Assembly (NCBI RefSeq): GCF_002153375.1
Contig: NZ_MTBQ01000004.1
Location: forward strand, 398,273 to 462,272
Reading direction: 5' to 3'
Length of the DNA stretch: 64,000 bases
DNA from: Oceanobacillus rekensis
GTDB lineage: Bacteria > Bacillota > Bacilli > Bacillales > Amphibacillaceae
The notes under the pieces are model-generated. The model worked only from the letters and a program-made list of their open reading frames with translations. It ran no database searches and was not told the origin of the DNA. Below, one piece after another: positions 1-8,714 of this stretch (its first letter is position 1; the number at the start of each line of letters is the position of its first letter). Both the position numbers and the translations under genes were made by a program.

Positions 1-971
1 TCCACACGGTCTTTCATGGCATGGAATTTCCCTGATCTTGCTGCATGGATATAAATAATCTCTCGTTCTGGTTGATTCTGTGTCACTGTTTCAAGCATAC
101 TCATCATCGGTGTTAACCCGACACCACCACTAATTAATATTAACGGTCTTGTGTCACTTTGATCGAGATAGAAGTCACCAGATGGTGCGCTGATTGGTAT
201 AACACTACCTTCCTCTATATGATGGTGCAAGAAGCTGGATACAACTCCTTTTGGATTTTCTGAGGTAGCATCTTCACGTTTAACACTGAGGCGATAATAT
301 TCTTCTCCAGGAGCACAGGATAGGCTGTATTGACGTAAGTGATTATACGATTCACCAGGAATTTCAGCTTTCACCGTAATATACTGTCCAGGCTGGTAGG
401 AAGGAAAGGCTTTCCCATCTGCGGATTGTAAATAGAATGAAGTAATGACATCACTTTCCACTTCTTTCTTAACAACCGTAAAGTCACGGAAATCAACCCA
501 GTCACCAGTAGTATTTTTCACTTCATCATACATTTCTTTTTCGAGGGAAATGAAGACATCAGCAATCACTCCATATGCTTTTGCCCATGCGTCAATAATA
601 TCATCTGTTGCTGCATCACCTAAAACGTCCTTTATCCCCATTAATAGATATTTTCCGACGATTGGATAATGTTCTGGTTTGATATTCAAACTTCTATGCT
701 TTTGTGAGATTTGCTTTACTGCTGGTAAAATCGCTTCCAAATTCTCAATATGCACTGCAGCTGCATACACGGTATTTGCCAGTGCTTTTGGCTGGTCGCC
801 TTTTCGTTGATTGGTTTGGTTGAAGATATTTTTCAATTCTGGGTGATCTTTAAACATAAGTTGATAGAATCGAGTTGTTATTGCAGTTCCATGTTCTTCT
901 AATACTGGTACAGTAGCTTTGATAATTTCAATTGTATCCTGATTTAAACCGATAGTAGTTTCCGTTGCCAT
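1..971 (-). CDS. hmp: Flavohaemoprotein Hmp (nitric oxide dioxygenase), 3' end beyond window
   Basis: The minus-strand frame opens with ATG at 971 and runs off the left edge, giving about 323 N-terminal residues of a family that is usually near 400. The product starts [20 protein letters not shown]. It shows a globin domain (about residues 1-140, with the proximal-His region [12 protein letters not shown]), then a ferredoxin-reductase FAD domain (RQYSLS) and the start of the NAD-binding domain ([14 protein letters not shown]). Hmp oxidises NO to nitrate with O2 and NAD(P)H in the cytosol. The SD AGGGAG lies about 9 nt before the ATG. It diverges from nsrR, whose product is the known repressor of hmp in Bacillus, and an NsrR-like operator overlaps the predicted transcription start. 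The identity is very secure; only the C-terminus is unseen. Confidence 0.95.
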   Translation of the reverse strand, partial: MATETTIGLNQDTIEIIKATVPVLEEHGTAITTRFYQLMFKDHPELKNIFNQTNQRKGDQPKALANTVYAAAVHIENLEAILPAVKQISQKHRSLNIKPEHYPIVGKYLLMGIKDVLGDAATDDIIDAWAKAYGVIADVFISLEKEMYDEVKNTTGDWVDFRDFTVVKKEVESDVITSFYLQSADGKAFPSYQPGQYITVKAEIPGESYNHLRQYSLSCAPGEEYYRLSVKREDATSENPKGVVSSFLHHHIEEGSVIPISAPSGDFYLDQSDTRPLILISGGVGLTPMMSMLETVTQNQPEREIIYIHAARSGKFHAMKDRV

Positions 972-996
972 ATCAAGCACTCCCTATTATTATTTA

Positions 997-1020
997 AAGA
1001 TGTATTTTGTATACATGTTT
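997..1020. promoter_or_regulatory. NsrR-type operator between hmp and nsrR
   Basis: A near-palindrome with half sites ATGTAT and ATACAT separated by five bases, flanked by AAG on the left and TTT on the right. It resembles the NsrR consensus (AAGATGCATTT and its mirror). It covers the predicted hmp transcription start, where an NO-sensitive repressor would act. The site assignment is inference from motif and context. Confidence 0.65.
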
Positions 1021-1021
1021 A

Positions 1022-1051
1022 ATTATATAGTATCTATTTGAACTGTATCAA
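1022..1051 (-). promoter_or_regulatory. hmp promoter (sigma-A)
   Basis: On the minus strand there is TTGATA (1051-1046), an 18-nt spacer and a perfect TATAAT (1027-1022). The start would fall near 1015, inside the NsrR-type operator. Confidence 0.6.
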
Positions 1052-1111
1052 TAGCGAAAACTAACTTTTGTGTTACAATATTGTGAAGAAGTTATCCTCT
1101 GAGGTGATTAT

Positions 1112-1552
1112 GTGCAATTAAAAAAATATACCGATTACGCACTGCGCGTTTTAATATATACGGGAACCAAACCGAATAATGAACTTGCTAGTATTAAAGA
1201 AATATCTGAAGTCTTTCATATATCCCAGCACCATCTGGGGAAAATCGTTTTTGAGTTAAATAAAATGGGGCTAGTGGAAACGATTAGAGGGAGAAACGGT
1301 GGTCTCCGTCTTGCTAAACCAGCAGATGAAATTAATGTTGGCTTGCTTGTCCGAAGCTTGGAAAGTGATTTCACCTTATTGGAGTGCTTTGATCAAGGTA
1401 CCAATCATTGTGTAATATCACCTGCTTGTACATTAAAACATACTTTAAATAAGGCGTTACATGCCTTTTTTAAGGTGTTGGAAGAATATACAATCAAGGA
1501 TTTAATTAAAAATGAAGAAGAATTAAGAGAGCTAATGGGCATGAATAAATAA
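1112..1552 (+). CDS. nsrR: Rrf2-family NO-sensing repressor NsrR
   Basis: A 146-residue Rrf2-family winged-helix regulator. The GTG start at 1112 follows SD GAGGTG at 1101-1106. The DNA-binding part covers about residues 1-65 (YTDYALRVL, then VETIRGRNGGLRLAKP). Three cysteines, C92, C100 and C106, sit in the spacing expected for [4Fe-4S] ligands (ECF..., HCVISPAC). NsrR binds DNA when its cluster is intact and releases it when NO attacks the cluster. The divergent hmp gene and the operator between them strongly support NsrR over the other Rrf2 members CymR and IscR. It may regulate itself as well, because its own -10 (TTACAAT near 1073-1079) is close to the operator. Confidence 0.92.
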   Translation: MQLKKYTDYALRVLIYTGTKPNNELASIKEISEVFHISQHHLGKIVFELNKMGLVETIRGRNGGLRLAKPADEINVGLLVRSLESDFTLLECFDQGTNHCVISPACTLKHTLNKALHAFFKVLEEYTIKDLIKNEEELRELMGMNK

Positions 1553-1617
1553 TGTTTTGTTTTGTCCCAAATGGGAAGACCCATTATGAATCAACTCAGA
1601 AAAGGAGCGGATTTTAA

Positions 1618-2133
1618 ATGGGTAAGAAAATAGCAACAGTCATTACGGATATGTTTGAGGATGTTGAATATACGAGTCCGGCAGAGGCATTCAAAGAAGC
1701 AGGCCATGACATCGTTACCATCGAAAAGGAAAAGGGTAAAGAGGTTACAGGCAAGAATAAAGAAGCAACGGTAACTATTGACTATGGAATCGATGATGTT
1801 AATCCAAGTGATTTCGATGCATTATTTATTCCGGGCGGATTTTCCCCGGATCAACTGCGGGCAGATGATCGATTCGTGCGATTTGCCAAACACTTCATGG
1901 ATGAGAAAAAGCCAGTATTCGCAATTTGCCATGGACCACAGCTGTTAGTTACGGCAAAAGCATTGGAAGGCCGTGATGCAACAGGTTATAAATCCATTCA
2001 GGTGGATATGGAATATGCAGGTGCAAAAGTTGTAGATAAGGAAGTTGTTGTTTGTCAGAACCAGCTAGTCACAAGCCGACAGCCAGATGACATTCCAGCA
2101 TTCAATCGTGAATCATTAAATCTGTTAAAATAA
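1618..2133 (+). CDS. DJ-1/PfpI-family protein (YfkM-like, type 1 glutamine amidotransferase fold)
   Basis: 171 residues, starting at ATG 1618 after SD AAAGGAG. The nucleophile elbow FAICHGPQLL gives Cys104-His105, the catalytic pair of the PfpI/DJ-1 superfamily, and an IPGG loop lies near residues 71-74. The length matches B. subtilis YfkM (general stress protein 18). Family members have been reported as proteases, deglycases or methylglyoxal detoxifying enzymes; the sequence does not decide which. It stands alone, with a strong terminator directly after its stop, and is not normally part of the yaaH neighbourhood, so it looks like a lineage-specific insertion together with nsrR/hmp. Confidence 0.85.
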   Translation: MGKKIATVITDMFEDVEYTSPAEAFKEAGHDIVTIEKEKGKEVTGKNKEATVTIDYGIDDVNPSDFDALFIPGGFSPDQLRADDRFVRFAKHFMDEKKPVFAICHGPQLLVTAKALEGRDATGYKSIQVDMEYAGAKVVDKEVVVCQNQLVTSRQPDDIPAFNRESLNLLK

Positions 2134-2141
2134 ATAATAGG

Positions 2142-2169
2142 AAAAGGGACTCCTTGGAGAGTCCCTTTT
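2142..2169 (+). terminator. Intrinsic terminator after the DJ-1/PfpI gene
   Basis: Stem AAAAGGGACTC (2142-2152) pairs with GAGTCCCTTTT (2159-2169) around a 6-nt loop. The A-rich and T-rich flanks allow it to work in both directions, so it may also end the convergent yaaH transcript. Confidence 0.85.
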
Positions 2170-2191
2170 GCTTTGCTTAGTATTTGTGTAT

Positions 2192-3481
2192 TTACTCAAT
2201 TTTTGTAATTGTAAATTGATCATTCAGTAATAGCCAGTTTTGTGGAAAGGCTAGACCGAGCTTCCAATAAGCGATTCCCAGTAAGTTAAATTCCCGAATC
2301 AAATCAAATTTAGCTTGAATTGATCTAGCATCTTCAAACCATACTTCATGCTGTAACCCTTCATCGTCCGTATAGATGAAGAATGGTGCCTGTGCCGTTG
2401 TGTCATACTTGATTTCGGCATTGTTCTCCCATGCAATCTCAATTGCTTGCTGTGGACTTACTGCACGTGCTGCGGGCCCACCTTCAACAAAGGGAAGTGT
2501 CCAATCATATCCGTATAAATTTTGCCCCATTAATATTTTATTTGTTGGGATGACAGATACAGCGTATTCGATTACCCTTCTTACTTCATTAATAGGTGAG
2601 ACAGCCATTGCGGGCCCGTAACTGTAGCCCCACTCATAAGTCATTAATACGACAAAATCGACAATTTCCCCGTGTGCAGCATAATCATGTGCTTCATACC
2701 ATTGTCCTGCCTGTGTTGCGCTTGTCTTGGGAGCCAAAGCGGTGGATAATAATATATTTTCCTGTGATAATCTTTCTTTTACTCTCCGAAGAAAAGTATT
2801 ATACGCTTCTCTGTCCTCTGAAAGGAGAAATTCAAAATCAAAATGTACATCTCTGAAATCTCCAGCAATAGCTGTATTGACGATGTTATCCAATAACGTA
2901 TTCTGAACTGCCCTTACAGTAAGGATGATATGTGCGAGCTCATCACTGAACCCACCTTCTTCTAAATTGGTTACGACCATGGTAAGTGCTGTATTATTGC
3001 GATCTGCAATTTGTCTAAGATTCCCCATTGGCGGTTCATTTAATGTCCCATCCCTATTGACCTGGTAGCTGAATAATGCAAGGTAGGTTAAATAGGGGGA
3101 ATTTTTTGCGGCGGCATTTTCAAGTGTTTCTGAAACGGTCTCACCAAAAGGTTCTATATATGCATAGGAAGTGATCGGACTTTTTTGTAAAGATGGAATA
3201 TAAAGACGTTGTCCCACAGAGAGTATTGATTCTATGGGGATATTATTAATTTGGGCTAATTCCTGATACGAAATTCCAAATTGGTTTGCGATCGTATATA
3301 AACTGTCACCTGGTTGGACAAAATAAAATTGGCCAAGTATGGGTATTACTAGAGCTTGCCCGATGACAAGGGAATCTGGAGCTTCTAGTTCATTTGCATC
3401 AACAATAGCGGTAATACTCGTATTGTATGTATTTGCAATGGAAAACAATGTATCAGCCGGATTTACAATATGAATTTGCAA
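2192..3481 (-). CDS. sleL: Spore cortex-lytic N-acetylglucosaminidase YaaH/SleL
   Basis: 429 residues, very close in length to B. subtilis YaaH. It starts with TTG at 3481 (product MQIHIVNPAD), eight bases after SD GAGGAGG. Two LysM repeats (about residues 2-47 and 51-95) bind peptidoglycan. A GH18 glycosidase domain follows, with the catalytic signature DVHFDFE at 211-217 (Asp211, Asp215, catalytic Glu217). The enzyme acts on spore cortex peptidoglycan during germination; YaaH is also a known spore-coat component. There is no signal peptide, as expected for a protein made in the mother cell and added to the spore surface. A sigma-E-type promoter lies between it and yaaI, so it is probably transcribed separately in the mother cell. 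Confidence 0.94.
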   Translation of the reverse strand: MQIHIVNPADTLFSIANTYNTSITAIVDANELEAPDSLVIGQALVIPILGQFYFVQPGDSLYTIANQFGISYQELAQINNIPIESILSVGQRLYIPSLQKSPITSYAYIEPFGETVSETLENAAAKNSPYLTYLALFSYQVNRDGTLNEPPMGNLRQIADRNNTALTMVVTNLEEGGFSDELAHIILTVRAVQNTLLDNIVNTAIAGDFRDVHFDFEFLLSEDREAYNTFLRRVKERLSQENILLSTALAPKTSATQAGQWYEAHDYAAHGEIVDFVVLMTYEWGYSYGPAMAVSPINEVRRVIEYAVSVIPTNKILMGQNLYGYDWTLPFVEGGPAARAVSPQQAIEIAWENNAEIKYDTTAQAPFFIYTDDEGLQHEVWFEDARSIQAKFDLIREFNLLGIAYWKLGLAFPQNWLLLNDQFTITKIE

Positions 3482-3514
3482 AGAATCTTCCTCCTCTATT
3501 CGTTTCTTTTACCA

Positions 3515-3541
3515 AATTTATGTGGAGGAAGTGTAAGATAT
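3515..3541 (-). promoter_or_regulatory. Predicted sigma-E promoter of yaaH (sleL)
   Basis: The minus strand carries ATA (3541-3539) in the context TCATATC, then 16 nt, then CATAAATT (3522-3515). This matches the sigma-E pattern ATA-N16-CATAnAnT. It sits immediately after the yaaI stop codon and about 34 bases before the TTG start. B. subtilis yaaH is a known sigma-E gene. Confidence 0.65.
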
Positions 3542-3544
3542 GAT

Positions 3545-4081
3545 TCAAACTGGTGTAATATCTGCATCCATGACTGAATGCAGCAAATGTAGAGCATAAT
3601 CATTATTTTCCTTTAGCTCAGATGCCATGCAATTTTCCGGAATATGAAGATTAAATTGGTACATATAGGCATCTTGTGCAGAAAAAAGAATACATATATC
3701 TCCTGCAATTCCTGCCATAATTAGATTAGTTCTGCCCAATTCTATAAGCAATGAATGAAGAGGTGTCTGGAAAAAGGCAGAATGCTGTGGTTTAATTAGG
3801 AAGTAGTCATCATCATTATCAGGTGCAAGTGCTTCAATAATGTCATTACTTCTTTCGTTTTTACACTTGTCGATGATTTTCTGAAAGTCAGCTTGCCATA
3901 AACCATAATGATCATTAACATAAATGATAGGAAGTTCATTTTCCTTCGCATAGTTTTTCAGTTTGATGAGATTGGGTAAGATGGCTTTCGTATTCTGGTA
4001 TAGGTCATTTCCGCCATCAAAATCAAAATCGTTTATAATATCTACAAATATAACGGCTGTATTTGAGAGTGATTGATTCAT
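3545..4081 (-). CDS. yaaI: Isochorismatase-family hydrolase YaaI
   Basis: 178 residues, ATG at 4081 with SD AAAGGAG. The N-terminal IFVDIINDFDFDGG supplies the conserved Asp of the cysteine-hydrolase fold. The central LIKPQHSAFFQTPL supplies the Lys region, and MAGIAGDICILFSA carries the nucleophile Cys. This Asp-Lys-Cys arrangement is typical of isochorismatase/nicotinamidase enzymes; the true substrate is unknown. No siderophore or NAD genes are nearby. It lies upstream of yaaH in the same direction, as in B. subtilis. An intrinsic terminator pointing the same way lies about 64 bases upstream of the start and could attenuate it. Confidence 0.88.
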   Translation of the reverse strand: MNQSLSNTAVIFVDIINDFDFDGGNDLYQNTKAILPNLIKLKNYAKENELPIIYVNDHYGLWQADFQKIIDKCKNERSNDIIEALAPDNDDDYFLIKPQHSAFFQTPLHSLLIELGRTNLIMAGIAGDICILFSAQDAYMYQFNLHIPENCMASELKENNDYALHLLHSVMDADITPV

Positions 4082-4144
4082 TACTATTCTCCTTTACTAA
4101 AAGCTGTTTTCTAAAAGATTGGGATTGTGGTTCTCATCTTACTG

Positions 4145-4176
4145 TAAAAAAAGTGGATCGGTACTGCTCATCCACC
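4145..4176 (-). terminator. Minus-strand intrinsic terminator upstream of yaaI
   Basis: Read on the minus strand, GTGGAT (4175-4170) pairs with ATCCAC (4158-4153), followed by a run of seven T. No minus-strand gene precedes it inside the gap, so it is either an attenuator in the yaaI leader or the relic of a lost gene. Confidence 0.6.
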
Positions 4177-4205
4177 TAAAATATTTGATGCTATGGCCGT
4201 AAAGT

Positions 4206-4325
4206 CTATAAACTGCGATGTAAGATAAGCCTCTTCATCAACCGCTCTGGGAAATAAAATTTGCGCTTCCTAAGGCGACTGGTGAGCCACTTCATGCTGA
4301 TGTATTTTATCTCGGGTTAAGAGGA
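4206..4325. repeat. Dispersed repeat family A, degenerate copy
   Basis: Part of the 355-base gap between yaaI and tadA. It begins TATAAACTGCGATGTAAGATA and contains ACCGCTCTGGGAAATA, the family-A core seen reversed in the copies at 17.4, 21.4, 29.4 and 43.8 kb. No credible ORF. The rest of the gap (4326-4436) is AT-rich with no recognisable feature. Confidence 0.6.
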
Positions 4326-4436
4326 TTATAATTTAGAAAATATTAATTAAAATGCCTTTTTTAAAAATAAATTCCATTAGCATATTTATTACCTTTTTAA
4401 TGGTAATTCAAACTATAGAAAAGTGTTGTGATTTGA

Positions 4437-4895
<459 letters not shown>

Positions 4896-4913
4896 AATAA
4901 CCGTTATTTTCCA

Positions 4914-4942
4914 TTGCATTTTCCTATGAATGTCGTTATAAT
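4914..4942 (+). promoter_or_regulatory. SRP RNA promoter (sigma-A)
   Basis: TTGCAT (4914-4919), a 17-nt spacer and TATAAT (4937-4942). The start falls at about 4950, the 5' end of the RNA. Confidence 0.8.
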
Positions 4943-4950
4943 AATAAATA

Positions 4951-5216
4951 CCGTGCTAGGCGGGGAGGTAGCGGTGCCCTGTACTCGCAATCCGCTATAG
5001 CGAGGTTGAATTCCCACTCAAGGTGCGGCGTTTTTATGGTCTGCCTTAAGGGAGTGGTGTTGACACCCGGGTCCTGCGCAACAGGAACCCATGAACCCTG
5101 TCAGGTCCGGAAGGAAGCAGCAGTAAGTGGAATTTTCTGTGTGCCGTAGGGAAGCCTAGGCCGAGCCATGAACTTAAGTAACGCATAGGGACGTCGCATC
5201 GACAGTGGGTGCACGG
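4951..5216 (+). ncRNA. ffs: Signal recognition particle RNA (Bacillus-type large scRNA)
   Basis: About 266 nt, the long Gram-positive SRP RNA with an Alu domain. The 5' part (CCGTGCTAGGCGGGGAGGTA) and the 3' GGTGCACGG pair to close the molecule. The universally conserved Ffh-binding core TCAGGTCCGGAAGGAAGCAG is at about 5101-5120. It binds Ffh to target nascent membrane and secreted proteins. It lies between tadA and dnaX as in B. subtilis, with its own promoter and terminator. Confidence 0.97.
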
Positions 5217-5229
5217 CTACATAGTAATC

Positions 5230-5266
5230 AAAACCTTATCATTCACTTGATAAGGTTTTCTTATCT
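5230..5266 (+). terminator. SRP RNA terminator
   Basis: A perfect 12-bp stem, AAAACCTTATCA (5230-5241) with TGATAAGGTTTT (5248-5259), a 6-nt loop and a T-rich tail. Confidence 0.9.
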
Positions 5267-5460
5267 TTAACCGTTATAACGCGTTATGGTGATGAAATAA
5301 ACTACAAGACCAAACCTTCAATGATGACAAAAATAGAATTGTTATGTTCCTATGTGTAAATAGGAGACCAACCCTTAAGAATAACCTTCTACAACTACAA
5401 TCGAAATGAAAACCTTGAAAGTGGCATTGTTTTTTAAAAAATATAATTAACCTTCCAAGG

Positions 5461-5490
5461 TTCACATTCACCCCTAAAATCGGGTATAAT
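5461..5490 (+). promoter_or_regulatory. Likely dnaX promoter
   Basis: TTCACA (5461-5466), an 18-nt spacer and TATAAT (5485-5490), about 31 bases before the dnaX start. The -10 is perfect and the -35 moderate. Confidence 0.5.
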
Positions 5491-5521
5491 TAGAAATAGA
5501 TCATAGAGGAGAATCTGAATC

Positions 5522-7213
5522 ATGAGCTATCAGGCATTATACCGCGTTTGGCGTCCGAGAACATTTGAGGATGTTGTTGGTCAAACACATATTACTAGAA
5601 CACTGCAGAATGCAATTGAGCAGGGAAAATTTTCGCATGCTTATTTATTTTCTGGACCAAGAGGGACAGGGAAAACAAGTGCTGCAAAGATTTTTGCTAA
5701 AACCATTAACTGTGAGCATGCACCGGTAAAAGAACCATGTAATGAATGTTCCGCATGCCGTGGCATTCAGGATGGGTCTATTTCAGATGTAATTGAAATC
5801 GATGCCGCTTCCAATACAAGTGTTGATGATATCCGAGAAATTCGTGATAAAGTAAAATATGCTTCAAGCTCTGTACCGTATAAGGTCTATATTATTGATG
5901 AGGTACATATGATTTCCATTAACGCATTTAATGCTTTATTGAAAACATTGGAGGAGCCACCAAAACATGTTGTCTTCATTCTAGCAACGACGGAACCACA
6001 TAAAATCCCATTAACGATTATTTCCAGGTGTCAGCGTTTTGATTTTAAACCAATTTCCAACAAGGCAATTGTAGATCGAATGCGAGCTATTATGGAAGCT
6101 GAAAGTATAACAGTATCAGAAGAAGCAATGGATACAGTTGCATTAGCTGCTGAAGGTGGAATGCGGGATGCATTAAGCATTCTTGACCAGGCAATTTCCT
6201 ATAGTGAGGACCAGGTCGGACTTGAAGACGTACTGGCCGTAACTGGCGGGGTTTCACAAGGAATCCTGACTGAAATCGTTAAAGCAATGCATGAAAAAAA
6301 TGTAGAAGATGCCTTAAAGTTATTAGATGATTTGATTCAACGTGGAAAAGACCCTGGTAGATTTGTGTATGATCTCATTTATTTCATGCGTGATTTACTC
6401 TTGTTTAAGAGTGCGCCAACTTTGGAAGGACTACTTGAACGTGCGAGAGTCGATGAGAGTTTCCTTGCTCTAGCAGAATCTGTAACAACCGAGTGGATTC
6501 AAGATGCGATCATGCAACTGAACCAATGCCAGCAGGAAATTAAATGGACTAACAGCCCAAAGGTTTTTATTGAAATTACCGTATTAACAATTACCAATCG
6601 CTATCATACGGAAGAACAACAACCGACCGCAACTTCAGTGGATGCGGAATTAGTTTCAAGACTCAGTAATAAAATGGCTCAACTGGAAAAAGAAATATCT
6701 AACCTAAAAGAAAACCCGGTTGCACCGGCACAACCGCAAGCTGCCAAGGAGAAAAGAAGGCAGCCGGCAAGATCATCTAAAAATGGATATAAAATACCGT
6801 TTGAACGCATCCGTGATGTGCTCAGCCAAGCTGAAAAACCTGCACTTAAGCAAGTGCAATCACAGTGGGCTAATTTTCTAAGTAAGTTAAAGACAATAAA
6901 TGCACCTGCACATGCTACAATACAAGATAGTAAGCCTGCAGCAGCGTCCACAGATACACTAGTTGTTGCATTTAAATATGAAATCCACTGTTCCTTGTTT
7001 TTAGACAACAGGGAAACAGTTGAATCCGTACTTGCCAGTGTAATGGATAATCAATTGACCATTATTCCAATTCCAGATAAAGATTGGACAGAGTTACGTA
7101 CGGAATATATAAACAAACAAGACAAGCCAAAAATCGACCAAGATCAAGCAGACCCTATCGTAGAAGAAGCCAAAAAACTCTTTGGCGAAGAACTAATAGA
7201 AATCCATGAATGA
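5522..7213 (+). CDS. dnaX: DNA polymerase III subunit tau (clamp loader) DnaX
   Basis: 563 residues, the same length as B. subtilis DnaX. The AAA+ module has Walker A GPRGTGKT at 45-52, a zinc module with Cys64, Cys73, Cys76 and Cys79, and a Walker B/DEVH motif at 126-129. An SRC motif follows (ISRCQRF). The C-terminal third carries the tau-specific region that contacts polymerase and helicase. DnaX forms the pentameric clamp loader with HolA and HolB and loads the beta clamp. ATG at 5522 follows AGAGGAGA. I see no A6G-type slippery site with a following stem, so a frameshifted gamma form is not indicated. It starts the dnaX-yaaK-recR-yaaL cluster. Confidence 0.97.
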   Translation: MSYQALYRVWRPRTFEDVVGQTHITRTLQNAIEQGKFSHAYLFSGPRGTGKTSAAKIFAKTINCEHAPVKEPCNECSACRGIQDGSISDVIEIDAASNTSVDDIREIRDKVKYASSSVPYKVYIIDEVHMISINAFNALLKTLEEPPKHVVFILATTEPHKIPLTIISRCQRFDFKPISNKAIVDRMRAIMEAESITVSEEAMDTVALAAEGGMRDALSILDQAISYSEDQVGLEDVLAVTGGVSQGILTEIVKAMHEKNVEDALKLLDDLIQRGKDPGRFVYDLIYFMRDLLLFKSAPTLEGLLERARVDESFLALAESVTTEWIQDAIMQLNQCQQEIKWTNSPKVFIEITVLTITNRYHTEEQQPTATSVDAELVSRLSNKMAQLEKEISNLKENPVAPAQPQAAKEKRRQPARSSKNGYKIPFERIRDVLSQAEKPALKQVQSQWANFLSKLKTINAPAHATIQDSKPAAASTDTLVVAFKYEIHCSLFLDNRETVESVLASVMDNQLTIIPIPDKDWTELRTEYINKQDKPKIDQDQADPIVEEAKKLFGEELIEIHE

Positions 7214-7276
7214 TGAAGGAAAGTTAAAGCGGGCTTGCCCGGAAAATTAAAGCAATAATATAAGGAGGTATTTTCC

Positions 7277-7591
7277 ATGAAGGGAAATATGAACAATATG
7301 ATGAAGCAAATGCAAAAAATGCAAAAGAAAATGATGCAGGCACAGGATGAGTTACATGAAGAGTCATTCGAAGCATCTGCAGGTGGCGGAATGGTTACTG
7401 TTATCGCTAATGGGAAAAAGGAAATTATAGATGTGCAAATCAAAGAAGAAGTAGTAGACCCAGATGATATTGAAATGCTTCAAGATTTGATTCTTGCAGC
7501 AACAAATGATGTATTGAAGCAAATTGACGATAAGACAAACTCAACGATGGGACAGTTTACGAAAGGGTTAAATATGCCTGGCATGTTCTAA
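7277..7591 (+). CDS. yaaK: YbaB/EbfC-family nucleoid-associated protein YaaK
   Basis: 104 residues starting at ATG 7277 after a strong SD AAGGAGG. The N-terminus is a Met/Lys/Gln-rich amphipathic helix ([17 protein letters not shown]) followed by the conserved [20 protein letters not shown] core of the YbaB fold. It forms small DNA-binding dimers; its exact role is unsettled, though a link with RecR is assumed from conserved synteny. It lies between dnaX and recR, as almost universally in bacteria. Confidence 0.95.
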   Translation: MKGNMNNMMKQMQKMQKKMMQAQDELHEESFEASAGGGMVTVIANGKKEIIDVQIKEEVVDPDDIEMLQDLILAATNDVLKQIDDKTNSTMGQFTKGLNMPGMF

Positions 7592-7640
7592 TCTATGGAA
7601 TAAAAGTGGAAAAGAAGTTGTTAGCTTCTCGGGTCCACGC

Positions 7641-7678
7641 ATATGTAGCTACCCGGTTTTTACCGGGTAGCTATGTAT
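7641..7678 (+). other. Long perfect hairpin in the yaaK-recR intergenic leader
   Basis: TAGCTACCCGGT (7646-7657) pairs perfectly with ACCGGGTAGCTA (7662-7673) around a TTTT loop. The stem can extend five more pairs outward, with two G-U pairs, to 7641-7678. It ends about five bases before the recR SD and has no T-run, so it does not look like a normal terminator. It could protect or separate the recR message, or dampen ribosome loading. Confidence 0.7.
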
Positions 7679-7698
7679 AGTAGTAGGAGGCAATCTTG

Positions 7699-8295
7699 AT
7701 GTATTATCCAGAACCAATATCGAAGTTGATTGACAGTTTTACCAAATTGCCTGGGATTGGACCGAAAACCGCTGTCCGCTTGGCATTTTTTGTTTTGAAT
7801 ATGAAAGATGACGATGTACTTAACTTTGCAAATGCATTGGTAAATGCTAAAAGGGAACTTTCACATTGTCCGATTTGCGGTCATATTACAGATCAAGACC
7901 CATGTGCAATTTGTCAGGACACTTCTCGTGATAATTCCGTTATTTGTGTTGTCCAAGATCCAAAAGATGTCATCGCAATGGAAAAAATGAAGGAATTTCA
8001 CGGGAAGTACCATGTTCTTCATGGGGCAATCTCTCCGATGGATGGCATTGGTCCGGAAGATATCAATGTTCCTGATTTGCTCAATCGACTGAAAGATGAA
8101 GAAGTGAAGGAAATAATTCTTGCTACCAATCCAAATATCGAGGGTGAAGCAACAGCAATGTATATTTCACGCCTTGTGAAACCATCAGGAATACGTACGA
8201 CAAGAATTGCCCATGGTCTGCCTGTTGGTGGAGATTTGGAATATGCAGATGAGGTAACATTATCGAAAGCATTAGAGGGTAGAAGAGATGTATAG
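7699..8295 (+). CDS. recR: Recombination mediator RecR
   Basis: 198 residues when started at ATG 7699, eight bases after SD TAGGAGG; an upstream in-frame TTG at 7696 would add one residue. Order: helix-hairpin-helix ([15 protein letters not shown]), four-Cys zinc finger (C57, C60, C69, C72), Toprim domain ([14 protein letters not shown]) and the C-terminal [18 protein letters not shown] segment ([18 protein letters not shown]). RecR works with RecO and RecF to load RecA onto gapped DNA. The length equals the B. subtilis protein. Confidence 0.97.
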   Translation: MYYPEPISKLIDSFTKLPGIGPKTAVRLAFFVLNMKDDDVLNFANALVNAKRELSHCPICGHITDQDPCAICQDTSRDNSVICVVQDPKDVIAMEKMKEFHGKYHVLHGAISPMDGIGPEDINVPDLLNRLKDEEVKEIILATNPNIEGEATAMYISRLVKPSGIRTTRIAHGLPVGGDLEYADEVTLSKALEGRRDV

Positions 8296-8334
8296 TTTTT
8301 AAAATTATCCTCTAATAGGAGTTAGGTGAGGAAC

Positions 8335-8547
8335 ATGGGTAAAAGGCTTACGAAAAAAGATGTGGACAACGATTTAATGAATGCAATTTTTCTAACGGAA
8401 CAGGAATGGAAACAAATCCAATCCATTGTGGAAAAAAGTTTCGACCTAACACATAGTGGTATGCAGCACGAGAAACTTGCCCGGTCAAAATATTTATTTC
8501 TGCTACGTGAAGCCAGATATCGGGAAATGAATGCAATGCGAGTTTAA
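8335..8547 (+). CDS. yaaL: DUF2508 family protein YaaL
   Basis: 70 residues from ATG 8335 (SD AGGTGAGG). A GTG at 8326 preceded by AGGAG would add three residues, and the choice is not certain. The family is short and charged, ending in the conserved KYLFLLREARYREMNAMRV. Its function is unknown. The invariable position between recR and bofA, as in B. subtilis yaaL, is the main support. Confidence 0.82.
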   Translation: MGKRLTKKDVDNDLMNAIFLTEQEWKQIQSIVEKSFDLTHSGMQHEKLARSKYLFLLREARYREMNAMRV

Positions 8548-8714
8548 CAGTTTAACCTGAATAAACATACACCAAAGGCAAGGACAACGAAATTTGTTTC
8601 CTTGTCTTTTTTTATTTTAGGAAGTTATATGAACTCGGGAGAAAAGATATTAACATGTTGGAATATGGATAGGATTTATCAGTTCTTTAGTTAAATTGGA
8701 AGGGGGAGTTAAAG

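Noticed and set aside
5522..7213. Programmed frameshift in dnaX producing gamma
   Set aside because: No A-AAA-AAG-type heptamer with a following stem-loop was seen, and B. subtilis dnaX makes only tau.
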